Notes under the pieces: generated by a model
The model's database searches: none
Told to the model about the DNA's origin: nothing
Seen by the model: only the letters and a program-made list of their open reading frames with translations
Assembly (NCBI GenBank): GCA_015680685.1
Contig: MNCI01016492.1
Coordinates: 302,344-346,574, forward strand
Direction of reading: 5' to 3'
Source: Gnetum montanum
Lineage: Eukaryota; Streptophyta; Gnetopsida; Gnetales; Gnetaceae
DNA length: 44,231 nucleotides
Program-made: the position numbers and the translations under genes
Shown here: one piece after another, positions 33,133 through 44,231 of the stretch
How the letters are laid out: each line of letters begins with the position of its first letter
How positions within the stretch are numbered: the stretch's first letter is position 1

Positions 33133-33556
33133 GACGTATCAACGGGCTATGACATACATCTTTAGTGATTACCTCCTAGGAAGACTGAATGACTATGTTG
33201 ATGATATAGCTATTAAGTCTATGAGATCAGAAGATCATTCAGAGGACCTAGAGTTAGTACTTAAAAGATGCTCCAAAGACGACCTCCGACTCAACCCAAA
33301 GAAGTGCATATTCAGAGTCAAAACCGGACGCATGCTGGTGTTTGTGGTGTCAGAAACCGGCATATGAGTAGACCTTGATAAGGTCAAAGCCATTGTTGAG
33401 TTAACACCTCCCACAAATCTCAAGAAATTACGCGGGTTATAAGGACGATTACAGTTTATTAAGTGGTTCATCTCGAGATTAACAGATAAACTACACCCTA
33501 TGTAGCATCTTCTTAAGAAAGGTGTTAAGTTCGAGTGGATAAACGATTGCCAGCGT
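33133..33556 (+). pseudogene. pol: Reverse transcriptase of element C, C-terminal part
   Basis: The visible part starts at TYQRAMTYIFSDYLL, then LNDYVDDIAIKS with both catalytic Asp (about 33187-33215), LRLNPKKCIFRVKTGRML and the connection region. TGA at 33366, TAA at about 33439 and TAG at about 33502 break it. The GATYQRAM-like start and YVDDI are Tat-like. The N-terminal two thirds lie in the gap. Confidence 0.9.
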
Positions 33557-34010
33557 GTGTTTGACAGCCTAAAACAGGAACTTCAACACTTGCCAACGGT
33601 ATTCCCGCCACAAAGGGATCAGCCATTCTACATTTACCTTGTGACCTCGGACGTAGCCTTAGCCACATTACTCTGTCAAAAGAGAAGTGATGAGTTAGAA
33701 GTACCCATCTACTACTTGAGTCATGCCCTATGTGCGTACGAAACAAGGTACAACGAAGTATAGCGTAATTGCTTAGCGTTAGTGTTTACGCTAAAGAAAT
33801 GTAGGCACTATCTCTTCTGTAGCACAGTTAACATTATTTGTAAAAATAACATCCTTAGGGCCATTACGCATAATCTATATGAAAGTAGTAAAATAGCTCA
33901 CTAGAAAGCTATCACGGCCGAATTCGATCTGCATTACATTGGTCAATCTTCTACGAAAGGCCAAGCGATAGCTGACCAATTAATAACATCACCTATTGAC
34001 AGTCAGGCAA
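33557..34010 (+). pseudogene. pol: RNase H (first) of element C
   Basis: The landmarks are PFYIYLVTSDVALATLLCQK (about 33630), PIYYLSHALCAYETRYNEV, LALVFTLKKCRHYL and FDLHYIGQSSTKGQAIADQL (about 33920-33980). TAG stops at 33761 and about 33902. The TSD in place of the usual DAS-type Asp motif suggests a weak or inactive domain, as in B, which fits the idea that the second RNase H took over. Confidence 0.85.
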
Positions 34011-34027
34011 CTATAGAGCTTGAATTT

Positions 34028-34627
34028 TTGGATGAACATGTACATAGTTTAAGCCCTGTGTTAACAGGCCTCAAAGCAACGTTATATTTTGATGGAGCTT
34101 CAACCATTCGAGGCGGCAGTGCCACCATAGTCATTACGCTATCACCTAAGGATCTGCGTCTTCATGCTTACCGCTTGACCTTTCCCTATACGAACAATGT
34201 GGCAGAGTATGAGGAACTCCTCAAGGGATTTTTAACTACCAAAGAACTTGATGTTCGACACCTGGCAATTAGGGGCGATTTGATGCTTGTTATAAATCAA
34301 ATCATAGGAGTCTACGCCTGCAAGGCTGCACATTTACAGCCCTACTGCGATATGGCTAAAGATCTTCTGAAGCGGTTCACAACCATCGATGCCCAACACA
34401 TGCCCCGAAACGATAACACACTGACCGATGCACTGGCTACATTAGCCTTAAACGTGCCATTACACTTATTGGACACCTATCCCACATTAATAATAGATTG
34501 TACTGGTCCTATCATTCAGGTGGTGCACATATCTTCACTGCTCGAGGATATAACACCAGAGTGGTACGACCACATTAAAACTTACCTCTTACATGGCGAA
34601 CCACCACACGAGTTAACATGCACATAG
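34028..34627 (+). CDS. pol: Second (archaeal-type) RNase H of element C
   Basis: This is an open frame of about 199 codons inside the pol polyprotein. It holds YFDGAS (first Asp, about 34087), TFPYTNNVAEYEELLKG (Glu, about 34190), LAIRGDLMLVINQI (Asp, about 34265), HLQPYCDMAKDLL and LTDALATLAL (last Asp, about 34425). All four acidic positions of an RNase H site are present. The domain is typical of the Tat lineage. It is not a separate gene: the frame is bounded by a stop at 34625 and by decay upstream. Confidence 0.85.
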   Translation: MDEHVHSLSPVLTGLKATLYFDGASTIRGGSATIVITLSPKDLRLHAYRLTFPYTNNVAEYEELLKGFLTTKELDVRHLAIRGDLMLVINQIIGVYACKAAHLQPYCDMAKDLLKRFTTIDAQHMPRNDNTLTDALATLALNVPLHLLDTYPTLIIDCTGPIIQVVHISSLLEDITPEWYDHIKTYLLHGEPPHELTCT

Positions 34628-35803
34628 AAAGACGCTATTCGCAAGCGAGCTAGGTAGTACGTCATCATAGGAGACAGTACCCTCTGTAGATGCTCTTTTG
34701 ATGGAGTACTGCTTACTTGCGTTAACAAAGATCAGGCGCAACATATAGTCGGTGAAGTCCATGAGGGATTATGCAGAGGACACGTAGCGCTGCGAGCCAT
34801 GGCTTCTAAAATCTATCGCTTAGGGTATTACTGGCCATACATGGAAAAATATTGTCTTACAAAGGTCAAAACATGTGACACGTGTCAACGTTACGCGAAT
34901 CTCATACACGTGTCGCCTACAGAACTACATACGACCCAAATCACATGGCCCTTCCAACGATGGGGACTAGACATCATAGGGCCCATCACACCAAAGTCTT
35001 CTGCAGGGCATAGCTTCATCATCACAGCTACTAAGTACTTCATGAAGTGGGTGGAAGCCATCCCTTTACAGAAGATTACATCTCAACAGGTCTGTCATTT
35101 CATCTTAGGTAATATGGTAACCAGATTTGGCCTCCCAATGACTATCGTGACCGACAATGGGCCGTACTTTAGTAGTCTAGAAATCAAATCTTTTTGTGAC
35201 AATCTTGACATTAAACAATCTTTTTCCTCGGCTTACTACCCACAAGCGAATGGTCAAGCTGAAGCAGCAAATAAAGTTATTATCAATTTACTCAAGAAAA
35301 TGCTCGACAAAAACAAGAGACGGTGGCATGAAAAGATCCTTTATGTGCTATGGGCGTATCGTACCACATGTAGAATAGCTACAAATAGTACACCCTATAG
35401 CCTAGTCTATGGATCTGAGGCGGTGCTGCCCCTCGAATTACAAGTTCCTTCTCTGTGGATGGTCCTGTCCATGATTATAAATGAGGCTCAACACACCGAG
35501 TCTCGAATCATGGATTTGGATTCAGTAGAGGAGAAGCGAATACAAACGCTTGATACCATTGAAAAGTATCAAGATAAGTAGAGGCAGAAGCACCATCACA
35601 ATCTTCCACAACATCCTATCAAGAAGGGAGATTTGGTTCTCAAGGCTGTTCGCGAACCAGTAGGCAAATTCTCTGCAAACTGGGAGGGCCCTTTCTTGGT
35701 AGCTGATGTATATGGAAATGGCACATTCAAGCTAGTAGATATCAATGGCAACGAGTTACCAAATCCTATAAATCATATATATCTGAAGCAGTACTTCATC
35801 TAA
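34628..35803 (+). pseudogene. pol: Integrase of element C (nearly intact)
   Basis: The zinc finger is VHEGLCRGHV and VKTCDTCQRY (about 34755-34890). The DDE core is GLDIIGPITPKSS (about 34965), VTDNGPYFSS (about 35150) and ANGQAEAANK (about 35245), so all three acidic residues are kept. The C-terminal part has KKGDLVLKAV, NWEGPFLV and a final YLKQYFI before TAA 35801-35803. Only a few stops are seen (about 34625, 34654 and 35579). No chromodomain. It is the best preserved enzyme domain of the window. Confidence 0.9.
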
Positions 35804-35814
35804 GTGCATATCCA

Positions 35815-36340
35815 GTGTTAACATCAGGTACGGCAACACTCGTCTGCTACGACGCTAAACTGGCAACAATCGTCCGCTATGACGTAAAACTGGCATTCCC
35901 TTCACGCATCCGCCACGAAGCTAAACTAGCAATAATCATCTGCCACGACATAAAACTAGCAAGTTACAACTGTCCGCTACGACGTAAAACTAGCAGCGTT
36001 GTACAGGTCTTCCAAGACAAAAAACTGGCAGTTTCTGCACGCATCCGCCACGACACTAAACTGGCACCGGCTATCTGCCAGGACATAAAACTGGCATAGG
36101 TGAGTGTCCATCTGCTAAGATGTAAAACTAGCACAAATCTATCCTTAGGCCATGACATAAAATTGGCATCCACAACACGGTCTGCTAAGACAATAAATCA
36201 ACTCTACCACCGTCCGCTACGACGTCAAACTAGCATTTTTCGGTCTACCCAGACTTTAAACTGGGACCATGGTTCGTTGAGACTTAAAACCAGCAACAAC
36301 AGTCTACCAGGACTTAAAACTGGGACTTACAGGCTGCCAT
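35815..36340 (+). repeat. Tandem repeats after integrase of element C
   Basis: About fourteen degenerate units of 25-50 bp with the core CCGCTACGACGTAAAACTGGCA. The start lies 12 bp after the integrase stop. The array is about twice as long as in element B. Confidence 0.9.
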
Positions 36341-37371
36341 CATGCAAATCAAGTGAGCATAATCATCTCTGTGCAGCTACAAAACAAATGGGGTGGGATG
36401 TTGGGATAGTCCTAGCATCGCGACCTCACAGGCATTCTGCTGATTCCTTGGATGTGCTAAAAGGCATACTACTGACCCCTCGGAGATGCTGTCACTACAC
36501 CCATTTTAGCGGTGGCATCTCTGAGAGGTTAGTTTCACCATTCAGAGCCCCAAAGAGGTTCTCATCAGCCTCAACTTTCAAGATCCCCACTCATCATCAC
36601 TATCAGGCTCTGGCTTCATAGATTCACCTAACTGGTTCTTTGTTTAACTAGTCGGGTGCGATGAGTCTGATAATCTTTGAAGGCGATATGCTGGGCCAAG
36701 TGTCAACGGTGAAGACCCTGGCCTTGTGCTACAGTTCTTCCTTCATGGCCCACTCACTCTATCTCACCCCAAACGATACTTGTTTCAACAACCTCTCTGG
36801 TGATTCAACCGAGCAATGGTGTCCTCTGTTTGCTTCTTTGGTTGCAGGTTACTTACTACGAGGATGTCGTTCAAAGGCATGTTCATTAGAGTGNGTACAT
36901 ACGCAGCATACGCTTTTCGCATTTGCATTATAATCAAGTCTATAAACCGGCGTAACGCAACTTGCCTAGTGGACGCAAAAAAATTGTCTAAATGGATGAA
37001 ACACAGCTCATTCAGTTCGTGCAGATGCAACACAATTCGTCTAAGCAAGCCCCTTCATCTACAAAATGATGGCATAACTCCATGCCAACGCAACTGTAGG
37101 GGAAAGCCTAAGTGGTTATGCATGAAAAAAATATACTTACACATTTGCATCTTCCCCGAACCTCACTTGATTCTTCCCCAAACCTTTTTCCTCTTACCTC
37201 TATAAAAATTCCTTCCCATACCCTTCTATCCTCTGATTCCCTCATTTTTGCACTTCTCCGTTGATAGGGCAACACTTGAGTAACCATTGACGAACGATGT
37301 TGGTACTTTTACCCATCTGGTGTTTCGTATTCTTTGTCGACGTGTTTCGAGCAAGCCCTCTAAACGTCAAC
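36341..37371 (+). other. 3' UTR of element C, no gene seen
   Basis: A pyrimidine-rich part (about 37150-37260) precedes a block conserved with B just before the PPT. An ambiguous base lies at about 36894. Open frames here have no motif. Confidence 0.7.
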
Positions 37372-37384
37372 AAAGAGGGGCCAT
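37372..37384 (+). other. Polypurine tract of element C
   Basis: AAAGAGGGGCCAT directly before the TGAAACACC of the 3' LTR. Confidence 0.8.
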
Positions 37385-38946
37385 TGAAACACCGTAGAAA
37401 TTGTGAATCAGCATCAGGCAAAGATTCACGATTTGGGTGAAAGTTCAAGACAGAAATTCAGAAGACAGAGCAGGGCAAAGAGGCACGTAGTATCAAGTCT
37501 CCAAGTTCCTTACAGATTTCAATCTCACCGTGTTTTCTTTCTTTACGTTGCATTATGCAACATAGCATAGTGTCACTCAACGTAACTCTGTTTAACATAG
37601 GCTGCTAGTAGAAAGTAACTTACTTTGGAAATCTTGACAAAGTTTAGACTTGTCGCATATTATGCTAAGTCTTTTGTTTCAAACCGAGTTTACGCTCTGT
37701 TACGTAGAGCAGTGTAACAAGCTCCAAGAAAAGCAAATTCAAAGTCAAAGGAAGCGTAGCAAATCGATCTCTTCTTTTTGCATATTGGTTGCTTTATGCT
37801 CATTACGCTATGTAGCATTGACAAGCGTAATTTATTGTAAATTTGGTCATTTTTACTCTCTATTATGCTTCGCGGCGTGAATGAGTGTAAAATATCTTGA
37901 ATCAACTACTTACATGTTTTATTACGCTCAGCCACGCAATGGAACGTAAACAAGTGTAATACAGCGTAAAACTAGCTGAAGCAGTACCAGATACGCATCT
38001 ACTATCCACACGCACAATATGCTGATGAGCGTATTGTGCATAATCATGGAGTAGCTTTAGCAGAAGTGGTCAATAGCGTACTTTGCTCCCCTTCCCAAAA
38101 TGTGATGCGATGTGGCCAATTTCAACATAAAGTTTACCAGGTCAATAGTATTTTGAAGGTTCGGGACAGATGTCATTAGGGCCATGCTTTCTCCATATGT
38201 TGTCAAACTTATAAATACTCTAGTTGGCGAAGAAACAAAGGATCCCGCATCTTTAACTTTTGGCAGCATCATCTTTTAGCAGAGACAGAAGACATTTTGC
38301 TAGAGCATTGGCAGCAGGAGCGATCAGTCCTTTGGTGAAAACACAGCTCTCTCCATTGGCGATCATTGGCAGTTTTGAGCATAGACTACCCAAGGCAAAA
38401 GGAGCAGATCAAAGATCAAAAGATCATCTGGTGTGGTTTGCAAGTTTTATTGATCAGAAATAGTTGATCGATAGACGTCAGAGCTTGACCTTCCTTACAT
38501 CCCATCTCTGGCTTATGAGGTAGATCGAACTCCATTCTGTACTCCTTGTTGAACAGTTTTCTTGTTATTTTGTGTATGCTTTGCACAAGATAACTGGAGC
38601 TTTTCCATTGGAAATTTGCATACAATATACCCAATTTTCGGGTCAAAGTACAGATCTTGGATTTGTGCAGTTTTCTTAAATTCGATCCTTCTTGTCGTGT
38701 TGACGTTGTTGTTATCTACATTATTTTCTTCTCCTTTGGCGATTCATCAAATTAGATTGTTCCATGGAATATCTACAATATTCATCGATTTACTGATTGA
38801 GTATGTCCCTGTCTGACCGACAAGACTGTTCAGGGCACTGCGGATTCATTTTCTCCAACATGGCCCTCACACGGATCCATGGTTAAGACTGTGTACACAG
38901 ATTTTTGTTTGGTATTTTCCAGCTACTGACATTTTTCGTTGTTACA
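37385..38946 (+). repeat. 3' LTR of element C (1562 bp)
   Basis: It starts TGAAACACCGTAG and ends GTTGTTACA. It has the same length as the 5' LTR. The TATA box is at 38209-38218. An 8-bp inverted repeat ATTACGCT/AGCGTAAT lies at 37802-37831. Confidence 0.95.
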
Positions 38947-39270
38947 CTAACTAGTCCAGACCATTCCACATTGAAACACCATAAAATTTTAGGATCTTGC
39001 TGCTTCAACAGAGTCTTGGAATTTCAACAAGGATTTCCACAACTGTAGCGTCATGATGAGTCGTTAGAATAGTGTAGGCACTAATCATAGATTATATAGT
39101 TTGGCAAGTTTTCTATCTCTTGGGCTGACAAGCCTGATGGACTCTCTAGCCTACCTAGCTAGACAATTAACTTGGCTGACAATCTATCCAAAAACTATGC
39201 TAGGAGTTGCCAAAAGTGTTTAGGATGAGATAAACAGTTCGAAAAGTTTTCTAGTAGAGAAATCTACTAT

Positions 39271-39890
39271 GCTATGCTGCGCTGCACAGCGTAGCAAGCC
39301 TTGAGACCAATCAAGCATCCAAGATGCAAGTGGATAGCAAGTCAGTCTTCCAAAGCATTTGCCCATGTTGTAACCATCAAGCAAGCTTGCTCTGCCAACA
39401 CACTGGGACACAATAAACATCCTATGAAGAAATGGTTGCAAAACAAGTCAGGATTCAACCAACACAAGGTGCTATGCTATGTTATGCTATATTGCATAGC
39501 ATAGTGTAAAAAGGATATAACACACAAAGGCTCCTCTGCCAAGTGGCTCCAACAAGAGGATTGCACTTGGTAATGCTTCGGCTTCCAAAACCAAGTATCC
39601 CACTTAACCCTTAGAACTCAAGCAAAATTTCCTGGTAAACCATTACAGATTAGACAAGGATACATGACACATTGGTTGCTACGTTATGCTATGCTACATA
39701 GTGTATCATAGCATAGCAAGGATTCAAAACAACAGAATGCCCTAAGGATGTAGCAGGTTCAAAGGCTTTCCAGCATGAAAGAAAAAGTTGCCGTCGCTTG
39801 CCTGACTAGACCTCGAACAAATTCTCTCAACCTCTAGGCAAGATTTCTTTCAAGACTGATGGCTATGCTATGCTACGCTATTTAGTGTAG
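39271..39890. repeat. GCTATGCTA inverted repeats in U3 of the solo LTR
   Basis: Four inverted repeats at about 39271-39295, 39471-39506, 39678-39718 and 39857-39890 are spaced about 170-210 bp apart. The last has perfect GCTATGCTAC/GTAGCATAGC arms. All are upstream of the TATA box at 40332. Confidence 0.8.
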
Positions 39891-40331
39891 CATAGCGTAG
39901 CGATAAATCACTTATGCTATGCCAACACACTAGCCAACGTAAGTAATGCAACACTTGCATGAAGGCATTTAAAATGTTTCTAATTAGCTCCAAAACTTGT
40001 TGGCAATGATCATTATCACCCTGGCACCTCTTCGATTTAAAAAATTAGCAAGTTTGCTTCATTTTTCATATCCCTGGCTAATCCCCAAAATTGTCCCTAC
40101 ACTTGACCCTACTCGCAAGAGTAGGGAAGACGTAGTCTTGGAGCATAGGCTTCATTTTTTTTCATTATCGGCAAGATTTTTGGATCTTGGCACATGTAGT
40201 TTGAATGGTATGGTTACAACATAACAAGGTTCACATCTAGCATCACACATCTACATAGCATAGCCATGTTTTCACCTTGTGGTGCCCAAGGCACGTGGCA
40301 TCTAGACCACATTTTTCTCCTACTCTTGGCC

Positions 40332-40341
40332 CTATAAATAC
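40332..40341 (+). promoter_or_regulatory. TATA box in the solo LTR
   Basis: CTATAAATAC, identical to that of the element B LTR. Confidence 0.6.
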
Positions 40342-40925
40342 CCCTATGAACAATGGTCATAGGGTTTGCTTTTTGCACGATTGGCGTTTGGAGAGCATAG
40401 TTGGCATTTTTAACATTCTGGTTAGCTTTGAGCTTTCTAGTTGGCTTTAGACATTCTTTGTGGGTTTAGCATTTTGGTACCTTGGTGACCAGATTAGCAA
40501 GCAGAAGAATCTTGAGTAGTAAGTTATCAACTTATGACCATACTGCTCTGTGTAAGCTGTGCCTCTCCAATGTTGCATCTTCAGTTGTACATCTTCCAAC
40601 AAAGCAAAGATTAGATCCTCAATCTTGGGGTGGTGCATTTCCTCACCCAAATATATTTCACTCTTTGTTCATTATCATCGTATTTCGTATCATTTTTCAT
40701 TATTTTACATTGCTTAGTTATCACTTCACTCGCATACCTCGTTTCTAAAACCAAACGTTTACGAAAGGTTAAGTTACACCAACTAAGTCCCTATCTAATC
40801 AACTAGACTGTTCAGGGCACCCCATTTTCATTTCTCTCCAACATGGCCCTCGCACAGATCTAGGGTTAAACTGTACACCTAACAACCTCTTAGTGTTCCA
40901 GCCACCAACATTTTTGGTCGCTACA

Positions 40926-41283
40926 AACATAATGACTAACCAACCAACAATTCTCTAGGAGCTGTACTTACATAGTTAGATCACCAAAAATGACCTTATT
41001 ACATTCACTGTGCAAGTCAAAGTATTGTTGATGCACAACTCAACTACACCAAAACAAAAAAGGAATTAATGGCTATGGTGTTTGCACTAGATAATTTTAG
41101 GCACTATGTGTTGGGCTATAAGGTATTTGTACACATAGACCATAGTGCAATTTGGTTCCTACTAAATAAACTAATGGTGAGCCCTCACATCATACGATGG
41201 CTCATAATCTTACAAGAGTTTGATCTTACAATGATAGATCATAAAGGCACCGAGAACGTTGTTGCTGATCATTTATCTTAGTT
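40926..41283 (+). pseudogene. pol: RNase H of the plus Athila element, right part
   Basis: The left part is the 25 bases 38947-38971 (SRPFHI) between the two inserts. From 40926 the frame gives MTNQP, then, with stops, CASQSIVDAQLNYT-like residues. An open stretch at 41069-41281 has MAMVFALDNFRHYVLGYKV, HIDHSAIWFLLNK and ENVVADHLS, the standard end of a Ty3/gypsy RNase H. Only one RNase H is present, as in Athila and unlike B and C. The frame across the solo LTR continues if one copy of the 5-bp duplication is removed. Confidence 0.85.
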
Positions 41284-42670
41284 AAGATGGGACAACAAAG
41301 AGGATGAATATCTACTTTTTGATTGCTTTCCTGATGAATTCCTCTTTGCAAGTGTAGTAAATAATCAATTAACCATGGAGACAAATTGGTATAGTAGCAT
41401 TCTTACCTATCTCCTTACACAAGAAACACCACGAGAGCTAGACATTAAAAAGAAATAGTAGTTTCTACATTGAGCTAAGTATTTCATGGAAATAAATGGG
41501 CATCTTTATAAGGTATGCTCTGATGGCTTGATTCAATGGTATTTTCCTAATGTAGATCAATTACGAGTTCTCTAAGATACTCATGAGGGTTCTTGTCAGG
41601 ATAATTATGCTGGGATATGAACAACAATTAAAATCTTGCTTATAGGATATTATTGGCCTATAATGTTCTAGGATGCTCATTATTTCATCTAATATTGTGA
41701 ACGCTACCAACATGATGGGGGAATGACTACTAGAATGGAGGGTCCACAAAAATGGATTGAACCTTTAGAACTCTTCGACATATGGGGAATTGATTTTATG
41801 GGGCCTATAACACCAATGTCCAAATGAAAATCCTACATTATTGTTGTTGTTGACTATTTCACAAAGTGGGAAAAAGAATCCACTATTATGTATTGTACAT
41901 CATCTCCTACTACATGATTTATTCAACAACAAATTGTTAACAAGTTTGGTGTTCCTCATGCACTTAGTTCTGATAATGGTACACACTTTATAGGTGTGAC
42001 TTTTCGAAAGTTGATGCAATGCTTAGGAGTGGAACACAGGATGACTACACCATATCACCCTTAAGAGAATGGTCAAACCGAAGTCACCAATAGGGAGATT
42101 ACAAAAATATTGACACAAACCATTAGCAAATATAGATGAGACTGGAGCACTAAACTTAATGATGCTCTTTTGGCATACCACTACATATGGAAACTCCCTA
42201 TAAGCTATTCTCCCTATGAGTTGGTGTACGGTAAACTTCCAATGCTTCCTATTCAAGCTAAGCTTCGTACATTATCTATGATGTGTGATCTCAACCTTGA
42301 CCTTAATCTAACATAGAAAGAACTATTGATGAACCTTAACTTGCTAGATAAAAATTGATTAGCCACCCTATCATTGAATGAACTACATAAGGCCTTTAAC
42401 AAATAACATCATGACCTAAGGATTAGAAAAGTTAAATATCAACTAGGAGATAAGGTTCTCTACTATAATCCCACACATGTGCCACAATAAACTAAGTTTC
42501 AAATGCTATGGAAAGGACCTTATTTTATTCATGAAAATTTTCCTTCAGGGGCCATGATGATTTACAAACCTGAGAGCCCGAATAAGAAATTGTTGATCAA
42601 CATTCAACAAACCAAACCTTTTCATGAGCCTAGAATAGCTAGTACCAATACTACCTCTGTTGGTGGATAA
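41284..42670 (+). pseudogene. pol: Integrase of the plus Athila element (broken)
   Basis: The zinc finger is degenerate: THEGSCQDNYAG has lost the second His, and the CxxC reads CERY. The DDE triad is still visible as GIDFMGPITP (about 41790), SDNGTHF (about 41970) and ENGQTEV (about 42067). A C-terminal LWKGPYFIHE (about 42507) marks the GPY/F module. The frame ends at the TAA 42668-42670. At least twelve stops lie inside. After the stop there is the CATGGGGGAGATGG block common after Athila pol. Confidence 0.88.
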
Positions 42671-44231
42671 CCCTACTTGTTATTTTGGATCTCCTCCTTC
42701 CAACTCAGTCATGGGGGAGATGGCCACCAATGCTAACCATTCTAAGCCCTCAACTATTTTTGTATTTTTGTTTTACATATTTTTATTTTACACATCTTTT
42801 AAATTTTACTTATTTTTGTTTTACAGCATTGTTCACATGTTTAGTATTTTTTTTGTTTGATTTAGTTTCATTCATCATACAATAAGTGCTCATGATGGTC
42901 GATTGTACTATAATGGTGTTGATTGCTAATGTTTCATTTTTACCTTTAACTTTTGATGTTGATACTAATATCTCATTCTTTTGATAAAATAGGCAATGAG
43001 TCCACATCATCCAATCATCCATTCAACTCTGTGATCTCCCTTGGCTTTGGAACTATAGTATCCCTTTTTCTAAATGAACTTATTAATGATTCGGTGGCTA
43101 GGTATTCTTTAAACCAAGGATGAACTCAATGGTTGAAAAGGGTATGACTTCAAGAGGACTCGATGCACTTGTGCTAGCTATTCTCTTCGGTACTTGGATG
43201 CTTTTCATGGGTTTTCTGCCATTCCACCATTGACCAACCATTAAGAAGTCAAATGAATTAAATAAGTCTTTTCATGATGTGGTTCTCATGTAAAAAAAAT
43301 GGTGAAAATTCAAAACAGACCCCTTAGACATAATAACAAAATATGGACTACAAACATTGGTTATGGAATTGGAAAGACATGTTACCCATGCCTGAAGGTT
43401 CCCTCTAACTAAGGACCTTTCTCACTTCCTACTTCTCTATCTTTCTCTACTTGGAATGGTGGTGACTCTATGAATGCATTCTTATTACTTCAAGAGGACG
43501 ACTTGGTCAAATGTGTTGATGCAAGGTCACTGAATATGGTTTTTTTGAATCCATATTTGGAATGAATTCTATTCAGTCACTATAATCATATAATACACAA
43601 GGGACTTTACACAACCTTGCTCTTAGGATTCCATATGATTTTCTCCTCTTCTTCCATATTTCTTCTCATATTCCACCTCATTTCTAGTTTTATGATTAGT
43701 CTATATCATGGTTGAGGCATTGTTCATCTTTGGTAACTTCTTATGAGTAAGTTCATAACCATTATTCCATACATCATTCCTAGAGCCTACAGACTCTTTG
43801 GTTTGTAGGTCTATTAGGGCATAAAAAGCATGAGCCTACTTTGGGGAGGACCCACTAACATTCCTTTATGGTACAATTGTTAAGTTCTTTTCCTTAAAAT
43901 TTTTTTGTGATTAACCATTTTTCATTTCATCCCCATCCATGACATATGTTTTATTGGCTTTACCATTGTTGTTTCTCTTAGCTTTCTTGTTCCTTCAATT
44001 TTTTCACCCTATTTCTACTGAAGGTTCGCTCTTAATCATGGGGGCCCTGTCATAAATTTTTCCATTCTATTACCTATCTCACCCCTACACCTTGGGTATT
44101 TATTAGTTAAAAACCTCTAACCCAGTATCTTCCATACTCATAACCCAGCCAAGGTACTTCATATTAGGGCAAGGTATCAACTACATTGTATCTTATCTAT
44201 CCTTGCTAATTGATGATTGTGTTGTGTGTGT
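42671..44231 (+). other. 3' UTR of the plus Athila element, no gene seen
   Basis: This AT-rich non-coding stretch matches the reverse complement of 17960-19317. A purine-rich CATGGGGGCCCTGT at about 44038 looks like a PPT, but homology with the other unit continues past it, so the real PPT and 3' LTR are beyond the window. Confidence 0.7.

Larger units (their letters stand above)
23225..38946 (+). mobile_element. Complete Tat-like Ty3/gypsy element C
   Basis: It has two LTRs of equal length (1562 bp), a PBS, gag, protease, an antisense gene, RT (mostly in the N gap), RNase H, second RNase H, integrase, tandem repeats, 3' UTR and PPT. Flanks are CTGAC on the left and CTAAC on the right, a 5-bp target duplication with one transition. 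It is inserted in the RNase H region of the plus Athila element. It is the only complete element here and the least decayed, though most frames carry stops. Total length is 15,722 bp including the gap. Confidence 0.92.
38972..40925 (+). repeat. Solo LTR of the element B family (1954 bp)
   Basis: It starts TGAAACACCATAA and ends GGTCGCTACA. The flanks CACAT and AACAT are an imperfect 5-bp duplication. No internal element sequence lies next to it: RNase H of the Athila element resumes on both sides. Shared blocks with 14036-15757 include TTGGCAAGTTTTCT and CCCTATAAATACCCC. It probably arose by recombination between two LTRs of a former insertion. Confidence 0.88.
19318..44231 (+). mobile_element. 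Athila-like Ty3/gypsy element (plus), interrupted twice
   Basis: The parts are 5' LTR 19318-20172, PBS, gag and protease remnants to 21768, RT 22075-23224, RNase H on both sides of the inserts, integrase to 42670 and a long 3' UTR running past the right end. Element C is inserted at 23224/38947 and a solo LTR at 38971/40926. Removing both inserts and one copy of each short duplication restores a continuous RNase H frame. Athila traits are the tRNA-Asp-like PBS, the MSFGLCNAPAMFQ motif and a long non-coding 3' region after a CATGGGGGAGA block at 42710. Confidence 0.85.

Noticed and set aside
32351-33367. Long open frames across the N run on both strands.
   Set aside because: They exist only because N codons contain no stops; the real sequence is unknown.
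35815-36621. Plus-strand open frames with repeated KLA-type residues.
   Set aside because: They are translations of the TAAAACTGGCA tandem repeats, and the repeat units are not a multiple of three.
44030-44060. PPT and start of the 3' LTR of the plus Athila element (CATGGGGGCCCTGTCATAAA).
   Set aside because: The sequence after it does not match the 5' LTR start (TGATGAATTGC) but still matches the 3' UTR of the other Athila unit.

Overview
The window is a block of nested, decayed plant LTR retrotransposons. I found no host protein gene, rRNA, tRNA or CRISPR array. Ty3/gypsy elements of the Tat type (two RNase H domains, no chromodomain) and the Athila type point to a land plant, most likely a seed plant with a large repeat-rich genome; the species cannot be read from the sequence. 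Most breaks are CAG/CAA/CGA to stop changes and C/T or G/A transitions, as expected of old methylated copies.

Layout: 1-3280 is the 5' part of a Tat-like element A on the minus strand, inserted in the protease of a second Tat-like element B (plus, 3281-15757, 5' part outside the window). B sits in the gag of an Athila-like element on the minus strand. That minus Athila block (15758-19317) reads 3' UTR-PPT-LTR-PBS-gag, so one LTR is shared by two head-to-tail units. Another Athila-like element (plus, from 19318 past the right end) is inserted in its 3' UTR. This plus copy is broken in RNase H by a complete Tat-like element C (23225-38946, two LTRs of 1562 bp each, imperfect 5-bp TSD) and, a few codons on, by a solo LTR of the B family (38972-40925).

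The most notable content is an antisense gene in both B (8613 to 4167) and C (31967 to 29267), between protease and reverse transcriptase. By eye both copies have the same exon order and matching intron phases at several junctions. They encode a short basic leader, a degenerate FCP1/NIF-type (HAD-fold) CTD-phosphatase-like domain, an unrecognised middle domain, a coiled-coil-like region and an acidic tail. The gene seems to lie inside an intron of the sense transcript, with acceptors at 9352-9355 in B and about 32381 in C. Short repeats with the core TAAAACTAGCA or TAAAACTGGCA flank this cassette and recur after integrase.

The Tat-like LTRs also carry series of short perfect inverted repeats upstream of the TATA box. 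One 11-bp stem has a compensatory base-pair change between elements A and C. A 685-base run of N (32448-33132) hides most of the RT of element C.
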